Below, one piece after another: positions 1 to 10,434 of a DNA stretch of 64,000 nucleotides; positions within the stretch are counted from its first letter, which is position 1, and the number at the start of each line of letters is the position of its first letter. This DNA comes from Chloropicon primus. Taxonomy: Eukaryota > Chlorophyta > Chloropicophyceae > Chloropicales > Chloropicaceae. The DNA lies in assembly GCA_023205875.1 (NCBI GenBank), contig CP060755.1:1240001-1304000 (forward strand). The letters run 5' to 3'. The notes under the pieces were generated by a model that saw nothing but the letters and a program-made list of their open reading frames with translations, ran no database searches and was not told the origin of the DNA. The position numbers were made by a program, and so were the translations under genes.

Positions 1-1421
1 TCAAGAAGGTTGATAAGCAGCTCAACAGCATGGACGAAGTCGTCTCGCACCTGAACATGAACTTGCCAAGGGCAGAGATCACAAAGTCTCTTCCCGAGGA
101 CACCGTCTTCGTGTCTTTCCACATCGGCAAAGGCATCCACGATCCCTTTGAAGACAGTCACTTGTACGTAGCGTGCATGAAGAAGGGCAAGGACGGAGGC
201 GAGGATGTCGAGGCCCAAGTCGAGAGAATGGCTTACGAGAAGAAGGACTGGGATCGTTTCTTCGGAATGTTGTCATTGTGGAAAGCGAAGTCATCCAAGT
301 TCCTGAAGGACAATCACGTGTACGTCGACAAGGAAATGCAGAAGCCAGCTCAAGAAGCCGGGTCAGGCTCGGGCTCAGAGAACGAGGCCCCCGAAGACCC
401 AACCATCCCAAAGTCGTACCACGTCAACGCGAGGGAGATCCTCACGGAGGGCTGGAAGGAAGTCTTGAGCGAAGCAGGGGCCTTGCTGGAGCCCTTGATG
501 GGCACCGTGAGAGCTGCACTGGGAATTAAGGGCAAGGGCGCGTCTGAAGCGGTGGAAGAGGAAGGCGGTGAAGAAGGCGGGGCCGACGCAAAGGAAGCCG
601 AAGCTGACGCAGCTCCTGAGCAGATTCCGCTGAACATTTGCCTCTGCGTGGACGCCGCCCTGTCCATGATTCCTTTCGAGGCCCTGGATGAATTCAGCCA
701 GTGCGTCTCCGTCAGCAGGAACCCGTGCCTGATCAGCTTCTGTCTCTTGAACCAGCAACTGGAGGCCTCCTCGCCGGGGGGGAAAGCGAGCGTGTGCTCC
801 AAGGACTTCAACAAGCTCAAGTTCATTGTCGATCCCAAGGGGCAGTTCCCACAGGGCGGCAAGGAGGACGACGAGAAGGAGGGGGACATCTGCCACTTTT
901 TCGAGAACAACCTGCAGAAGCAATTCAAGGAGTGGGAAGGCATCATTGGCAGGAGCTCGATGAATATTGGGGAGACTTACATCGAGCAAGTGTACGACAA
1001 CTGCGTCTCTTTGATGTGCATCACCCCTGGGCGCTTCTCGCACGTGTTCACTCCAAAGGCAATCAAGCACACCAACCTGAAGAACTGCAGGATGGGCTTC
1101 TTGTTCGACCAGTGCATCAGTGAGAATGCCTTCCTCGAGGAGAAGAATTTGAGGCAGAGGCAAGTCCTGGAGGATCACTACGATGTCTCCACCTTCCTGA
1201 TGCTTCAGGGCGTCAAGAGCGTCGTGGTGAACTCCATGACGACAACGAACCTGTCGTGCTGCAAATTCATTGAAGGATTCGTCGAGTCCCTCAACAGCGG
1301 CAAAGGCCTAGCAGCGTCTGTCAAAGAGTCTGGCTCCCTTCTTCAAGCGGTGCCGGACCTGCCTCCGCACATCCCTTTCACTCAGGTGGTCTACGGGCTC
1401 CCAAACTTGACGATAAAATAA
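1..1421 (+). CDS. CFAP46-like ciliary central-pair protein, C-terminal part
   Basis: The frame is already open at base 3 and runs to a TAA at 1419-1421, so the 5' part lies outside the window; the ATG at 30 is probably internal. About 470 residues are visible. The order of conserved-looking blocks (CLCVDAALSMIPFEALDEF, a VSVSRNP block, a KEWEGIIGR block, then GVKSVVVNSM) resembles my recollection of the C-terminal region of CFAP46/FAP46, a component of the C1d projection of the motile-cilium central pair. Residues about 110-205 are a low-complexity acidic/Ala/Glu insert. The gene converges on the next one with only 25 bp between stop codons. The family assignment is from remembered sequence pattern, without alignment; another large CHAT-like protein is possible. 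Confidence 0.6.
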   Translation, partial: KKVDKQLNSMDEVVSHLNMNLPRAEITKSLPEDTVFVSFHIGKGIHDPFEDSHLYVACMKKGKDGGEDVEAQVERMAYEKKDWDRFFGMLSLWKAKSSKFLKDNHVYVDKEMQKPAQEAGSGSGSENEAPEDPTIPKSYHVNAREILTEGWKEVLSEAGALLEPLMGTVRAALGIKGKGASEAVEEEGGEEGGADAKEAEADAAPEQIPLNICLCVDAALSMIPFEALDEFSQCVSVSRNPCLISFCLLNQQLEASSPGGKASVCSKDFNKLKFIVDPKGQFPQGGKEDDEKEGDICHFFENNLQKQFKEWEGIIGRSSMNIGETYIEQVYDNCVSLMCITPGRFSHVFTPKAIKHTNLKNCRMGFLFDQCISENAFLEEKNLRQRQVLEDHYDVSTFLMLQGVKSVVVNSMTTTNLSCCKFIEGFVESLNSGKGLAASVKESGSLLQAVPDLPPHIPFTQVVYGLPNLTIK

Positions 1422-1446
1422 AATAGTTGTACAACATTTTGTTTCT

Positions 1447-3657
1447 TTATTCTTCTTCTTTGGCGCTCCCGCTTCGGCTTCTCGAGTTCACTCCTCTGGC
1501 TCTCCTCAGCTTTCCTCTCAACTTCTCGTACAGCTGCTCATCCGTGCGGGACACGCTAGGCTTCACATTGGCGAGAGCAGTTTTCAGGTGGCCTTCTCCG
1601 ACGGCCAGGGCGTCGCTCTTGAGCGCAGCGACAGCGGATTCTCGCACCAAGGCCGCAATATCTGCTCCGCTAAAGCCGCTGCAAGCATCGCTCGCCAAGA
1701 CGCTCTTCCAGTCCAGACCTGGTTGCACAGGAACCTTTTGAAGGCACGTCTCCATGATGGAGACCCTTTCCCCTCCCTTTGGGAGGGGCACGTACAACAG
1801 CTTGTCCAGTCTCCCCGGGCGAAGCAAGGCGGGATCGATGATGTCAGGGCGATTCGTGGTGGCGATCAGGTAAACCTGCGACCTGCTATCTGTGCCGTCC
1901 ATCTCGGTCAACAGCATGTTGACCACCCTCTCTGACGCCGCATTCCCGCTGTCTCCTCCGCGCCGAGGAGCAAGGGCGTCGAGCTCATCGAAGAACAGCA
2001 CGCAAGGCGAAGCTGCTCTGGCCCGAGTGAACAACTGCCTCACGGCCCGCTCCGACTCTCCGACGTACTTGTTCAGGAGCTCCGGTCCCTTGATGGAGAT
2101 GAAATTCGCCCCGCAGTCGTTCGCTATTGCCTTTGCCACGAGAGTCTTGCCGCAGCCAGGCGGGCCGTAGAGGAGCACCCCAGTCGCCGCCTTCAAGCCA
2201 AGAGCCTCGAACCTCTGAGGCTCCTGAATTGGCAGCGTAATCGCGAAGTGAAGCTCGTCCTTAATTTCGTTCAAGGCCCCCACGTCTTTCCAAGTGACGC
2301 CCGGAACTGTGGCGAAACCCTCCCTCTGAATGCTTGGCTGCACCTGCGACAGCGCCTTGTCAAAGTCCTCTTTCTTCACCGCCAGGCCGAAGAGCGACTC
2401 TGCGGGGAGCGTGGCTTCCAGATCCAGGCCCCCCTTCTGTGACAGCTCTTCGAAAGACCGCGAGATTGCAGAGGCTGCTGCCTCCTTGGCGAGCGCCCCG
2501 AGGTCAGCAGCCACGTACCCCGGCGTCTTCCTCGCGAGGTATTCCACGTTCACTTGGCCGTCGAGCCTCAGAGTCTTCGTCATGACCCGAAGAATGGACG
2601 CCCTCGCCTTCTCGTCCGGAATTCCGAGGCAGACCTCCCTGTCGAAGCGGCCCGACCTCCTGAGCGCCGGGTCGATCGAGTCCGGGCGGTTTGTGGCCCC
2701 GATGACCACCACGTGCTTCATTCTTGACTCGCAAGCCTCCTTGGCGGCCTTCAAGAGCTCCTCCTCGCCGCCGCTGGCCTGCCTATCCAGTGCCTGGGGG
2801 GCTTTACCAAGCTCGTCCATGCAGGACAGCAGCTGCGCGACAATCCTCCTCTCCATGTCCTTGTTCGCGGACTCCCTCTTCGGGGCGACGGAGTCTATCT
2901 CGTCGATGAACACGATAGACGGCGCAGACTGAAGCGCGTCCGTGAAGAGCTGCCTCAGCTTGGACTCGCTCTCACCGCTCATCCCACTGACGACCTCGGG
3001 GCCGACGATCGAGAACATCGGGACCCCGGCCTCGTTCGCCACTGCCCTTGCCAGAGCGGTCTTTCCACACCCAGGGGGGCCGTGCAGGAGCACGCCCCGC
3101 GGGGGTTCCACCCCCAGCCAAGTGTAGACCTCTGGGTGCTTGAGCGGCCTCACGACTATCTGCTGCAGCAGCTCGATTTCCTTCTCCAGTCCCCCAAGAT
3201 CGTTGTAGGTCACGGTGTACTCCTTCTTGCTCTGGACCTTGGAGGATTTCCCGGCGTCGCTCCTCAGGTGCAGCGACTTTCGCCTCTGCCTGCCAGTGTC
3301 CTGGCCCTCCGGTTTCCGCTTTGTCCCCCCGTTGCTTCGGTGCTCCACGGTCAAGTTCGGCTTCCCGGCGACGTCGCCGGCCTTGGGCTGCCGTTCCGAG
3401 GTGGACGGCCTCGGCCGAGGCACTAGCTCCTCCGCGTCCATGTCGTCCACCACGATCTGCACCTTCTGAACCCGCACCTTGGTTATCGCCCTGGCCACGG
3501 CCTGCACGAAGGGGAGCCACTGTTTCCTCTCATACTCCTTGTACACGCCCCTCAGCCACTTGGCCACCTCCTGCGCGTCCTCCAAACTGTTGCTCTGACC
3601 GTACTGCTCTATCCGAGGCACCAGAAGCGGGTCCCCGCTCGCTGCCTTGCGCTTCAT
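1447..3657 (-). CDS. Rix7/NVL-type AAA ATPase, ribosome biogenesis
   Basis: A 736-residue protein with two AAA modules. The first has Walker A GPPGCGKTALARA near residues 192-204 and Walker B IVFIDEIDSV; the second has GPPGCGKTLVAK near 497-508 and Walker B VLFFDELDAL, with arginine-finger regions after both. The N-terminal 60 residues (a helical block with KWLRGVYKEYERKQW) are like the small N-domain of nuclear Rix7/NVL rather than the double-psi barrel of CDC48. The family remodels pre-60S particles in the nucleolus, using ATP to strip assembly factors. A basic linker (about residues 85-150) may carry nuclear localisation signals. The ATG at 3657 is the first in frame. It is intronless and shares a 273-bp upstream region with the divergent coiled-coil gene. 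Confidence 0.88.
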   Translation of the reverse strand: MKRKAASGDPLLVPRIEQYGQSNSLEDAQEVAKWLRGVYKEYERKQWLPFVQAVARAITKVRVQKVQIVVDDMDAEELVPRPRPSTSERQPKAGDVAGKPNLTVEHRSNGGTKRKPEGQDTGRQRRKSLHLRSDAGKSSKVQSKKEYTVTYNDLGGLEKEIELLQQIVVRPLKHPEVYTWLGVEPPRGVLLHGPPGCGKTALARAVANEAGVPMFSIVGPEVVSGMSGESESKLRQLFTDALQSAPSIVFIDEIDSVAPKRESANKDMERRIVAQLLSCMDELGKAPQALDRQASGGEEELLKAAKEACESRMKHVVVIGATNRPDSIDPALRRSGRFDREVCLGIPDEKARASILRVMTKTLRLDGQVNVEYLARKTPGYVAADLGALAKEAAASAISRSFEELSQKGGLDLEATLPAESLFGLAVKKEDFDKALSQVQPSIQREGFATVPGVTWKDVGALNEIKDELHFAITLPIQEPQRFEALGLKAATGVLLYGPPGCGKTLVAKAIANDCGANFISIKGPELLNKYVGESERAVRQLFTRARAASPCVLFFDELDALAPRRGGDSGNAASERVVNMLLTEMDGTDSRSQVYLIATTNRPDIIDPALLRPGRLDKLLYVPLPKGGERVSIMETCLQKVPVQPGLDWKSVLASDACSGFSGADIAALVRESAVAALKSDALAVGEGHLKTALANVKPSVSRTDEQLYEKLRGKLRRARGVNSRSRSGSAKEEE

Positions 3658-3930
3658 CTCCTCTCCCAGTCCCCTCCCTCTCCGCCCCGGCCTCCCCCTC
3701 CCCTCCTCGATGCGCCGGCGGAAATGTGTCCTCTAAGATTTGAAAGCGGAGCGGGAAAACCAAAGACAGCTTTGGTTTGGCGCGCGAGCTCTCCGCGATC
3801 GTACGAGGAGTCAGTGCCCAAGGAAGAAGGACAACCGGAGGCGAAAGATCAAGGGCTTTGGCTTGGTACACGCACTTGGGGCCAGGGTTGACCAGCGTGG
3901 GACGCATTGGGAAGATTTTGTGTACGAAGG

Positions 3931-6105
3931 ATGGGGAGGGAGACGGGAGGTGGAGAAGCGGGGGACGTCGAGTCTCAGGTGGACTTCTTGCAGAACTTGG
4001 TGTTCCGCTTGTCGCAAGAGGTGTCGAGAAACGCGCCGAGCGATTCTGCTCTGAAAGATGAGGCGAGGAGAGTCCTGGACGGGCTCCCTGAGGACCTCGA
4101 GGTGCCGAACTGGCTGGTTTCCGTCGACATCCTTTCGCCACTGCTGAGGACCTTCGAGTCTTACACGAGTGAGCTACAGAGGACGATTGACGACGGCAAG
4201 GTCAAGTTCCAGAACCTCGAAGGGCAGGCGAAGGCCGTGGTGGCCGAGAACGCGAGCTTGAGGGAGGAGGTCGTGACCCTGACGGAGAAGGTCTACAGCA
4301 AACTCCAGGAGCAGGGCACCATCAAGAGCACGAGCTTTCCGGACAACGTCGACAGCAGGCTCAAGCTCCTGGAGCAGGAGAACGACCTGCTTCGTGCGCA
4401 GAACGGTGAGCTCAACAAAGAGATCACCACTCTGCACGCCACTTTGGATGAGAAGGAGGAGGCCCTCTTCACCCTTCAAGACCAGAGGGCCACGAACTCG
4501 GACAACGTGGAGTCCTTGCAGAGGGAGAACAACTCCGTCAAGGCAAAGCTCATCGACTCCAAGTCCCAAGTGGACGACTTGAAGAGGAGGCTGAGCATCT
4601 TGGAGCAAGCCAAGGCGGGAACCGCGGGCGGGGAGGGGGTCGACGGCGCCTCCGGGATAAAGGTAACGCAGGAGCGGGCGGACAGGGCAAAGTTGGAGCT
4701 CTCCAATCTCAGGGAAGAAAACGCCCAGCTCTCGGAAGAGCTCGGCAACCAGAGGGCAGCCTTTCAGGCGACTGAGGTCGAGGCAACAGACCTGCGAAAG
4801 CAGATCGTGTCGCTCACCGACCTCACGGCAAAGTTGGAGTTGAGAAACAGTGAGATCCAGGCCAAGGAGCTCGACTCCATTAACTTGATTCAGACCCTGA
4901 ACGAGAAGCTCAAGCAGGAGCAGGCGCGGAACGGCCTCCTCAAGCAGAGCAAGTCGGAGCTGGAGAGGGAAGTCAAAGAGCTGCACCAGAAAACGAGGGG
5001 TCACGCGAACGGTCTCAAGCTGAGCCTGAAGGAGATCTACCAAACTCGGGTCTCGGTCGCGGAATCGTCGGCAAGGCAGATGGAAAACCTTGTATCGGGC
5101 TTGAAGAAAGACGTGGCTTACGCGAAGGCTCAGCACGAGAGGTCCCAGAGGGACGCTGATTTTTACAAGGCTCAAGCGTCCGAAATGAAAGACCTGAACA
5201 GGGGCTATCCGACCAAGGTGGAGGAATATCTGAAGAGGATTGAGAGGTTGGAGGAAGAAAGGGACGCCGCGAAACACGACTCGGCCAGCACCTCGAACAT
5301 GGTCAAGAGAATCAAGAGCGACCACGAGAGGTTGGTGAATTCCCTATCCATGGAGAAGGAGAGGGCGGAGAAGCTGTCCAAGCTATCCACTGCGGAGGGC
5401 AAGAAGCTCCAAGAGGAGCTGCTGCAGATGCACGCGCTCGTAAAGGAGTCCGAAAAGAATCTGGCGGACGCCCAGAAAGCAGAGAGCGACGTGAGGAGCG
5501 TCATGGCACAAAAGATTGAGATCCAGAGGGCCGAGTCCGACGAGCAGATCAAGTTCCTGAAGAAGAGGTTGGACGACGAGCTGGAGACAAGGAAAGAATC
5601 TGTGGCCACGACCTTTGGGGGAGGAGAGGGGGACGCTTCCTTCAGGTTCTCCAAAAGAGAAGCAGAAGACGCAAAGATGAGGTACGAGAGCATGGAAAGA
5701 CAGATGAGGGCGGAAAGCCTGACTTTGTCGAGGAAATTGGAGGCATCGGCCCACGACAACTCCAAGCTAAGAGAAGAGAATTCGCAGATTATGAAGCATC
5801 TGAATATCCTGACGCAGCAAAACAGGGAAGCTTCTGGCTGCATCGCTGACGCAGAGAGTGAACTCATTGCCCTGAGGGAGAGGCTGAAGGCTTCAGTGTC
5901 GAAAGAAGCTCAGCTGATCCAGGAGAAGGAGGTCCTATACAGCAATTTAGAGAACGCCAAGCTCGAGATGGCAAAAACCCACAGGGCACAGAACAGCAGC
6001 ATGAAGAAGGTAGATTTTTTGAGGAGCCAGTGCGAGACCCTTCAGCACGCTCTTGCCTCGAGTCGGATGATGCCCCATCGTGGCGGCGACATTGCGACCA
6101 CGTGA
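3931..6105 (+). CDS. Long coiled-coil protein, unassigned
   Basis: The first ATG in frame is at 3931, giving 724 residues and no intron. A short globular-looking N-terminal block (residues about 10-65, with LPEDLEVPNWL followed by ILSPLLRTFESY) precedes an almost continuous heptad-type coiled coil rich in Glu, Lys, Arg and Leu to about residue 700. The Pro-x-Trp-Leu...Leu-Ser-Pro-Leu-Leu block is reminiscent of centrosomal or basal-body coiled-coil proteins, but I cannot name the family. No enzyme motif or membrane segment is seen. It converges on LCB2, with 131 bp between stops. A structural role is likely; a location at basal body or cytoskeleton is inference only. Confidence 0.85.
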   Translation: MGRETGGGEAGDVESQVDFLQNLVFRLSQEVSRNAPSDSALKDEARRVLDGLPEDLEVPNWLVSVDILSPLLRTFESYTSELQRTIDDGKVKFQNLEGQAKAVVAENASLREEVVTLTEKVYSKLQEQGTIKSTSFPDNVDSRLKLLEQENDLLRAQNGELNKEITTLHATLDEKEEALFTLQDQRATNSDNVESLQRENNSVKAKLIDSKSQVDDLKRRLSILEQAKAGTAGGEGVDGASGIKVTQERADRAKLELSNLREENAQLSEELGNQRAAFQATEVEATDLRKQIVSLTDLTAKLELRNSEIQAKELDSINLIQTLNEKLKQEQARNGLLKQSKSELEREVKELHQKTRGHANGLKLSLKEIYQTRVSVAESSARQMENLVSGLKKDVAYAKAQHERSQRDADFYKAQASEMKDLNRGYPTKVEEYLKRIERLEEERDAAKHDSASTSNMVKRIKSDHERLVNSLSMEKERAEKLSKLSTAEGKKLQEELLQMHALVKESEKNLADAQKAESDVRSVMAQKIEIQRAESDEQIKFLKKRLDDELETRKESVATTFGGGEGDASFRFSKREAEDAKMRYESMERQMRAESLTLSRKLEASAHDNSKLREENSQIMKHLNILTQQNREASGCIADAESELIALRERLKASVSKEAQLIQEKEVLYSNLENAKLEMAKTHRAQNSSMKKVDFLRSQCETLQHALASSRMMPHRGGDIATT

Positions 6106-6236
6106 GAGAAAGAGAGACACAAGAATTTGATATGCTTTATTCATTGTCAAAAATTACGTTGAAGGAAAACTTCACATAATTACAATGACCTTGAGGTTCT
6201 TTCCGCTCTCCCCGTTCTCGTTGTCGCCCCGCCCGC

Positions 6237-7945
6237 TCATAAGTTATAAGCCATGCTGCACTTCATCGTGGCATCGATCAATATGTCGCACGCGTACTCA
6301 AGGTCCTCCCTCGAGTGAGCAGCCGAGATGCACAATCTTGCTCTGGCTAGAAGCAAAGGCGTGGCTGGGAAGCCTACCACGACGATCGCGAGCCCGTACT
6401 TGTAGCACTCCCTGGTTAAGGCAGAAATTTTGGCAGGGTGGAATATCATCATTGGGATCACAGGTGAGTCCTCGCTGCCCAGGACCGCGCAGCCAGCGGC
6501 TTTCAGCTTCTTCCTGAGGAAATTCGCGTTGTCCTTCAGCTTTTGAATCTTTTCTTGGCCCCTGGTTGTGCCGTCCTTCCCGGCGACGACCTCCAAGGAT
6601 GACAGGATCTGCTGCGCTGCTGGCATGGATATCGATGTCGCATACGTGAACCCGGGAGAGGAGTTTCGAAGGTACTCGATCACGTCTTTCGTGCTGGCGA
6701 TGTAGCCTCCACAAGAACCAAAGGACTTGGTGAATGTGCCCATCAATACATCGACGTCGTCAAAGCTCACCCCCGTGTGCTCGCAGAGCCCCCTTCCTGA
6801 TTGGCCCAAAGCCCCTATGCTATGGGCCTCGTCGAGATAGAGGTAGCAGTTATATTTCTTCTTCAGCGCCACGATCTCTTTCAACAGAGGCATGTCGCCC
6901 TCCATACTGTAGATCCCCTCGATGACAATCAGTATCTTCTTCCACGGCCTTCCCGTCCGAGGCTGTCCTTGCACGATCGAAGTTCTCAAAATCTTTTCCA
7001 AGGATTTCATGTCGTTGTGGACGAAGACTTTCACCTTGGCCCCGCTCAGCTTCACCCCGTCCACGATGCTCTTGTGGTTGAGCTGGTCCGAGACCACGAG
7101 GCAGCCTTTGTTCACAAGAGAGGGCAGGACCGTCGTGTTCGTGGCGAAACCCATCCCCCAGGAGAGAGCAGCCGGTTTCCTCAGAAACTTGGCCACCATT
7201 TGCTCGAGATCCTCGTGGACTTCAGTCGTGCCACCGTCCAGCCTGCTGCTGCAAGTCGTCCAACCGGTCTCGTGCATGGTCGAAATGACACGGGGGGTGC
7301 AGTACTCATCCTCCGCAGCAAACCCAAGGTAGTTGTACGAACCCAGGTTGAGGCACCTCCTGCTCTCCCCCGTCAGCCTGAAATCGGCGTGTATGTTATC
7401 CCTCTCGCGCTCACAAACGTCGATCCAGGCCCCAGGCGCACTCGAGATGGGCCTGCAGAAGCAATCCTGCAAGACGAGGAATATTACGAGATTAAAAGTC
7501 AGAGAGGAACCAAGGCTTGGGCCGAGAAACTTCGCTTACCTCGATTCTCCTGTACAAGTTCCTGGCGTAAAAGTTCTCCCAGTCTTTCACGAGAGGGGCC
7601 TTGCCCTGAGATGCGACGATGACGTCAACGTAGCAGCTTAGCTGTTAGTTTTTCTCTTGCGTTCTGTGAGCTCGTTGCACACAAAGACGTACCTTCTCCT
7701 GTCCGTCCTTCGCCTTGCTGTTCTGCCGCAAGACCCAGTCGCGAATGTGTCCGACGACGATCAGAAGCGTATAACTACACACCAGGTCGAGAACGACAGA
7801 AACGTTTTCTCCAAGTCAGTCCCTTGACTCCTTCCACTTGGGTCGCAGAACACAGCTTCCGCTCCCCCTGCAGCCGCGCGTCTTACCTGAAATACGTCGT
7901 AAGGGCCGCAAAGAGTGGCACATGGTCAGCCTCACTCGCTCCCAT
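6237..7945 (-). CDS. LCB2: Serine palmitoyltransferase catalytic subunit (LCB2)
   Basis: Four exons can be joined: 7945-7887, 7774-7693, 7605-7540 and 7466-6237, all with GT-AG introns, giving 478 residues. The enzyme is PLP-dependent and condenses serine with palmitoyl-CoA in the ER membrane, the first step of sphingolipid synthesis. The spliced N-terminus (PLFAALTTYFSYTLL) aligns by eye with the membrane-anchor region of plant LCB2. The large exon has LNLGSYNYLGF, the PLP lysine in GTFTKSFGSCGGY and the substrate loop DEAHSIGALG. The joins restore the RIEDCFCRPIS block typical of the family. Plant LCB2 is about 489 residues, so length agrees. Three small 5' exons and one large 3' exon are the recurrent pattern in this window. 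Confidence 0.95.
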
Positions 7946-8425
7946 CTTGTTGCCCTCGCTCCACCCTCTCTCTCCCCTCCTCGTCTCTCTCCGTCGACCG
8001 CCCTATGTCATCCCCCGATCGATCGATCGATCGTATAATAGACATAGACCGCCCACAAGATGTCATCTTGGAGGAGGATTCAAATTCCAGGAGGAGGAAT
8101 TTTTTTTTCATTCAAATCAAATTCATTTCTTCTGGAGAGAGAGCAGGGCAGGGGGGCTGGAGGGGAAGGGAAACGAAACGAAACGAATCCAAGGGACAAG
8201 CCACCATTGACTCCTGTGGGGAGTGGTGGAGAGTGCGAGAACGAAGGGTGGCGGGTCAGAGGGATTGAGGGGGACGACGAGGAAAGGAAATTCTGGAACA
8301 CCGAAGGCGTCTGGTGGTGGTCCAAGGCCCTGGGGCCGAAGGAGGACTCGAGGGAGAGGCACGAATGAAATAATCCAGGGAGGAAAGTAAAGAGTACAGA
8401 GTACAGACACCCACCACTTGTTTCG
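7946..8425. promoter_or_regulatory. Divergent intergenic region, LCB2 / carboxypeptidase
   Basis: This 480-bp stretch separates two divergent start codons and must hold both promoters and 5' UTRs. It contains pyrimidine-rich tracts, a run of overlapping GATC units at 8017-8033 followed by TATAATA at 8034-8040, and a purine-rich stretch from 8130 to 8300. No coding frame here resembles a known protein. The TATA-like assignment is inference. Confidence 0.4.
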
Positions 8426-10357
8426 ATGTGGAAAGGAATCGGTTTGGAAGAGCCCGTGGCGTCCCCGCAGCTGGATCACAGCAGCAGCTGCCAGGGGAAG
8501 GGGAACCAACAGGACCGGAAGAGGGTGTGGCAGTGCAACCGACTCAAGTTTCGAACGGACTTTGACTCCGGCAACCTTGCAGACGTGATCCCGTGCACAA
8601 AGGAGGGCGAGTATGAGCTGTGGATTCGTCCGGACTGCAGCGGCCAGCCCTTTCAGACCAAGCACAGGACCTGGTTCTACTTCGGGCTATCCGGCCACGA
8701 GGCAGACCAGGTCCTCAGCTTCCACGTGGTCAACATGAACAAGCAAGCGAAGCTGTATTCGTTCGATATGAGGCCGGCTTTCTACACCCCCGGCGTCTCG
8801 GGGCAGTGGGAGCCGACCTTGGAGGCAGTGAAGCACGAGATGGTGGCCTCGGGATTCAAGTTGTCGTTCACCCACCGGTTCACAAGCGCAAAGGAGACCT
8901 TCTTTGCGTTCTGCATCCCCTTCAGCTACACCGACAACGAGAGGCTGATGTCCATCGTAGAGAAGCACGCGGGGGCAAGAGATGACCTTTATTTTTGCAG
9001 GGAAGCGTTAGGCTTCTCGAAGCACGGGCGGACGATCGATTTGATCACGATCTCGTCGAAAGATGGGATGCTGGACTCCAGCGAGACGACGACGTCTTAC
9101 CCCTGCGTGGACCTTGGAAGGGAAAAGGTCCGGGCCTTTGATCCTTCGAAGAAAGTCTTTGTGGTCTCCTCGAGGGTCCACCCTGGGGAGACCCCGGCGA
9201 CCCACGTCTTCAACGGATTCCTGAGCTTTCTGTTGCAGAAGGACGACGAGAGGGCCATAAAGTTGAGGGAGAAGTTCGTCTTCAAGCTGGTCCCGATCAT
9301 TAATCCTGACGGCGTGTCCTTCGGGCACTACCGGTCAGACTCTCAGGGCCAGAACCTGAATCGCTTTTACGAGGACCCAAAGCCCGAAATCCACCCAGAG
9401 ATCTTCGCCTTGAAGTCCCTGATCATGTACTACTTCGGCAAAGGGACTCTTGAGGTGAGCATCGATCTGCACGCTCACGCAAACCGCATGGGCAGTTTTG
9501 CGTACGGAAACCACCTCAGCAGCGAGCAGCAGATGGAAACGATATTGTACAACAAGCTGGTGGCAATGAATTGCCCGTACTATGACTTCAGGTCCTGCTC
9601 TTTCTCTGAGAGGAACATGTCGAGCAAGGACAAGAACGGGGAATCGAAAGAAGGCAGCAACAGGGTAGCGTTGTATCGGGCCACCAATCTGGTTCACATA
9701 TACACGATCGAGACGAATTACTCGTGCGCTAGCTTGACTACGGCTGTGACAGACGCCGCTGACAGCACGAAGACGATCTCGCCGGGTTACAAAGTTCAGT
9801 CAAGGAAAAAGTTCACGGTGGATTCCTTTGGTCAGATCGGCAAAGCTCTTCTCGTTGGAATGCTGGACGTGAAGGAGTGGAATCCTTACAGCCGATTAAA
9901 GAGCAGCGAGTTCAAGAACATGCAAGTCCTTCGAAATTGGGCTTCTTCCTACGTCAACGCCAGTTTGCTGTCCAAGAAATTCAAGTCGCTCTCGTCCATG
10001 AGCCCCAAAGGATCACGAAGGAGCAGCGTCTCCGCCGCGGTTGTTGCGGAGGAGCCCCCCAAGCCCGCCAACCCCGGGAGAAGGAGCGTTTCCAGCTTTT
10101 CCGCGGCCAAGGCCGCAACCAAAGAGAGAAAGAGCATATTCGTGCAGAACAAGGAGAAGATCCGAGCCATGTCTCTGCAGAATCGGGAAAGGAGGAGGAG
10201 CATTGCGTTGCAACACGGCGAGGACGAAGCGGCGAAGAAGGGTTTGCGGGGCAAGAGCGAGCCTTACTCGGAGAAGGTCAGAGTCCAAGTTCAGAAGCTG
10301 GAAGTTGAAACGATTGAGACGAACGAGAACTTGGAGAAGTCGATCAGGTGGTTCTAA
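8426..10357 (+). CDS. Cytosolic carboxypeptidase, CCP5/AGBL5-like (M14)
   Basis: A 643-residue intronless protein. The N-terminal beta-rich domain carries FRTDFDSGNL and ELWIRPDCSGQPF, a block like that of CCP5 (AGBL5). The M14 zinc site is seen as HPGETP (about residues 251-256) and the second histidine in DLHAHANRMG (about 347-356), with a likely catalytic glutamate in YTIETNYSC (about residue 429). CCP enzymes remove glutamates from tubulin tails; CCP5 is best known for removing the branch-point glutamate of polyglutamylated tubulin, mainly in cilia and centrioles. The C-terminal 130 residues are basic and Ser/Arg-rich with several RRxS sites, possibly phosphorylated. The ATG at 8426 is the first in frame. 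Confidence 0.88.
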   Translation: MWKGIGLEEPVASPQLDHSSSCQGKGNQQDRKRVWQCNRLKFRTDFDSGNLADVIPCTKEGEYELWIRPDCSGQPFQTKHRTWFYFGLSGHEADQVLSFHVVNMNKQAKLYSFDMRPAFYTPGVSGQWEPTLEAVKHEMVASGFKLSFTHRFTSAKETFFAFCIPFSYTDNERLMSIVEKHAGARDDLYFCREALGFSKHGRTIDLITISSKDGMLDSSETTTSYPCVDLGREKVRAFDPSKKVFVVSSRVHPGETPATHVFNGFLSFLLQKDDERAIKLREKFVFKLVPIINPDGVSFGHYRSDSQGQNLNRFYEDPKPEIHPEIFALKSLIMYYFGKGTLEVSIDLHAHANRMGSFAYGNHLSSEQQMETILYNKLVAMNCPYYDFRSCSFSERNMSSKDKNGESKEGSNRVALYRATNLVHIYTIETNYSCASLTTAVTDAADSTKTISPGYKVQSRKKFTVDSFGQIGKALLVGMLDVKEWNPYSRLKSSEFKNMQVLRNWASSYVNASLLSKKFKSLSSMSPKGSRRSSVSAAVVAEEPPKPANPGRRSVSSFSAAKAATKERKSIFVQNKEKIRAMSLQNRERRRSIALQHGEDEAAKKGLRGKSEPYSEKVRVQVQKLEVETIETNENLEKSIRWF

Positions 10358-10434
10358 AGAGTAATCCTAAAAACCTAAACTAAATTGTATATAAAACGCG
10401 TCTTTTTCCTGGGCTTCAATTCTGCGTGCTTGGC

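Noticed and set aside
8060-8368. Open frames in the LCB2/carboxypeptidase intergenic region
   Set aside because: Purine-rich, repetitive sequence with no conservation visible; it lies where two promoters are needed.
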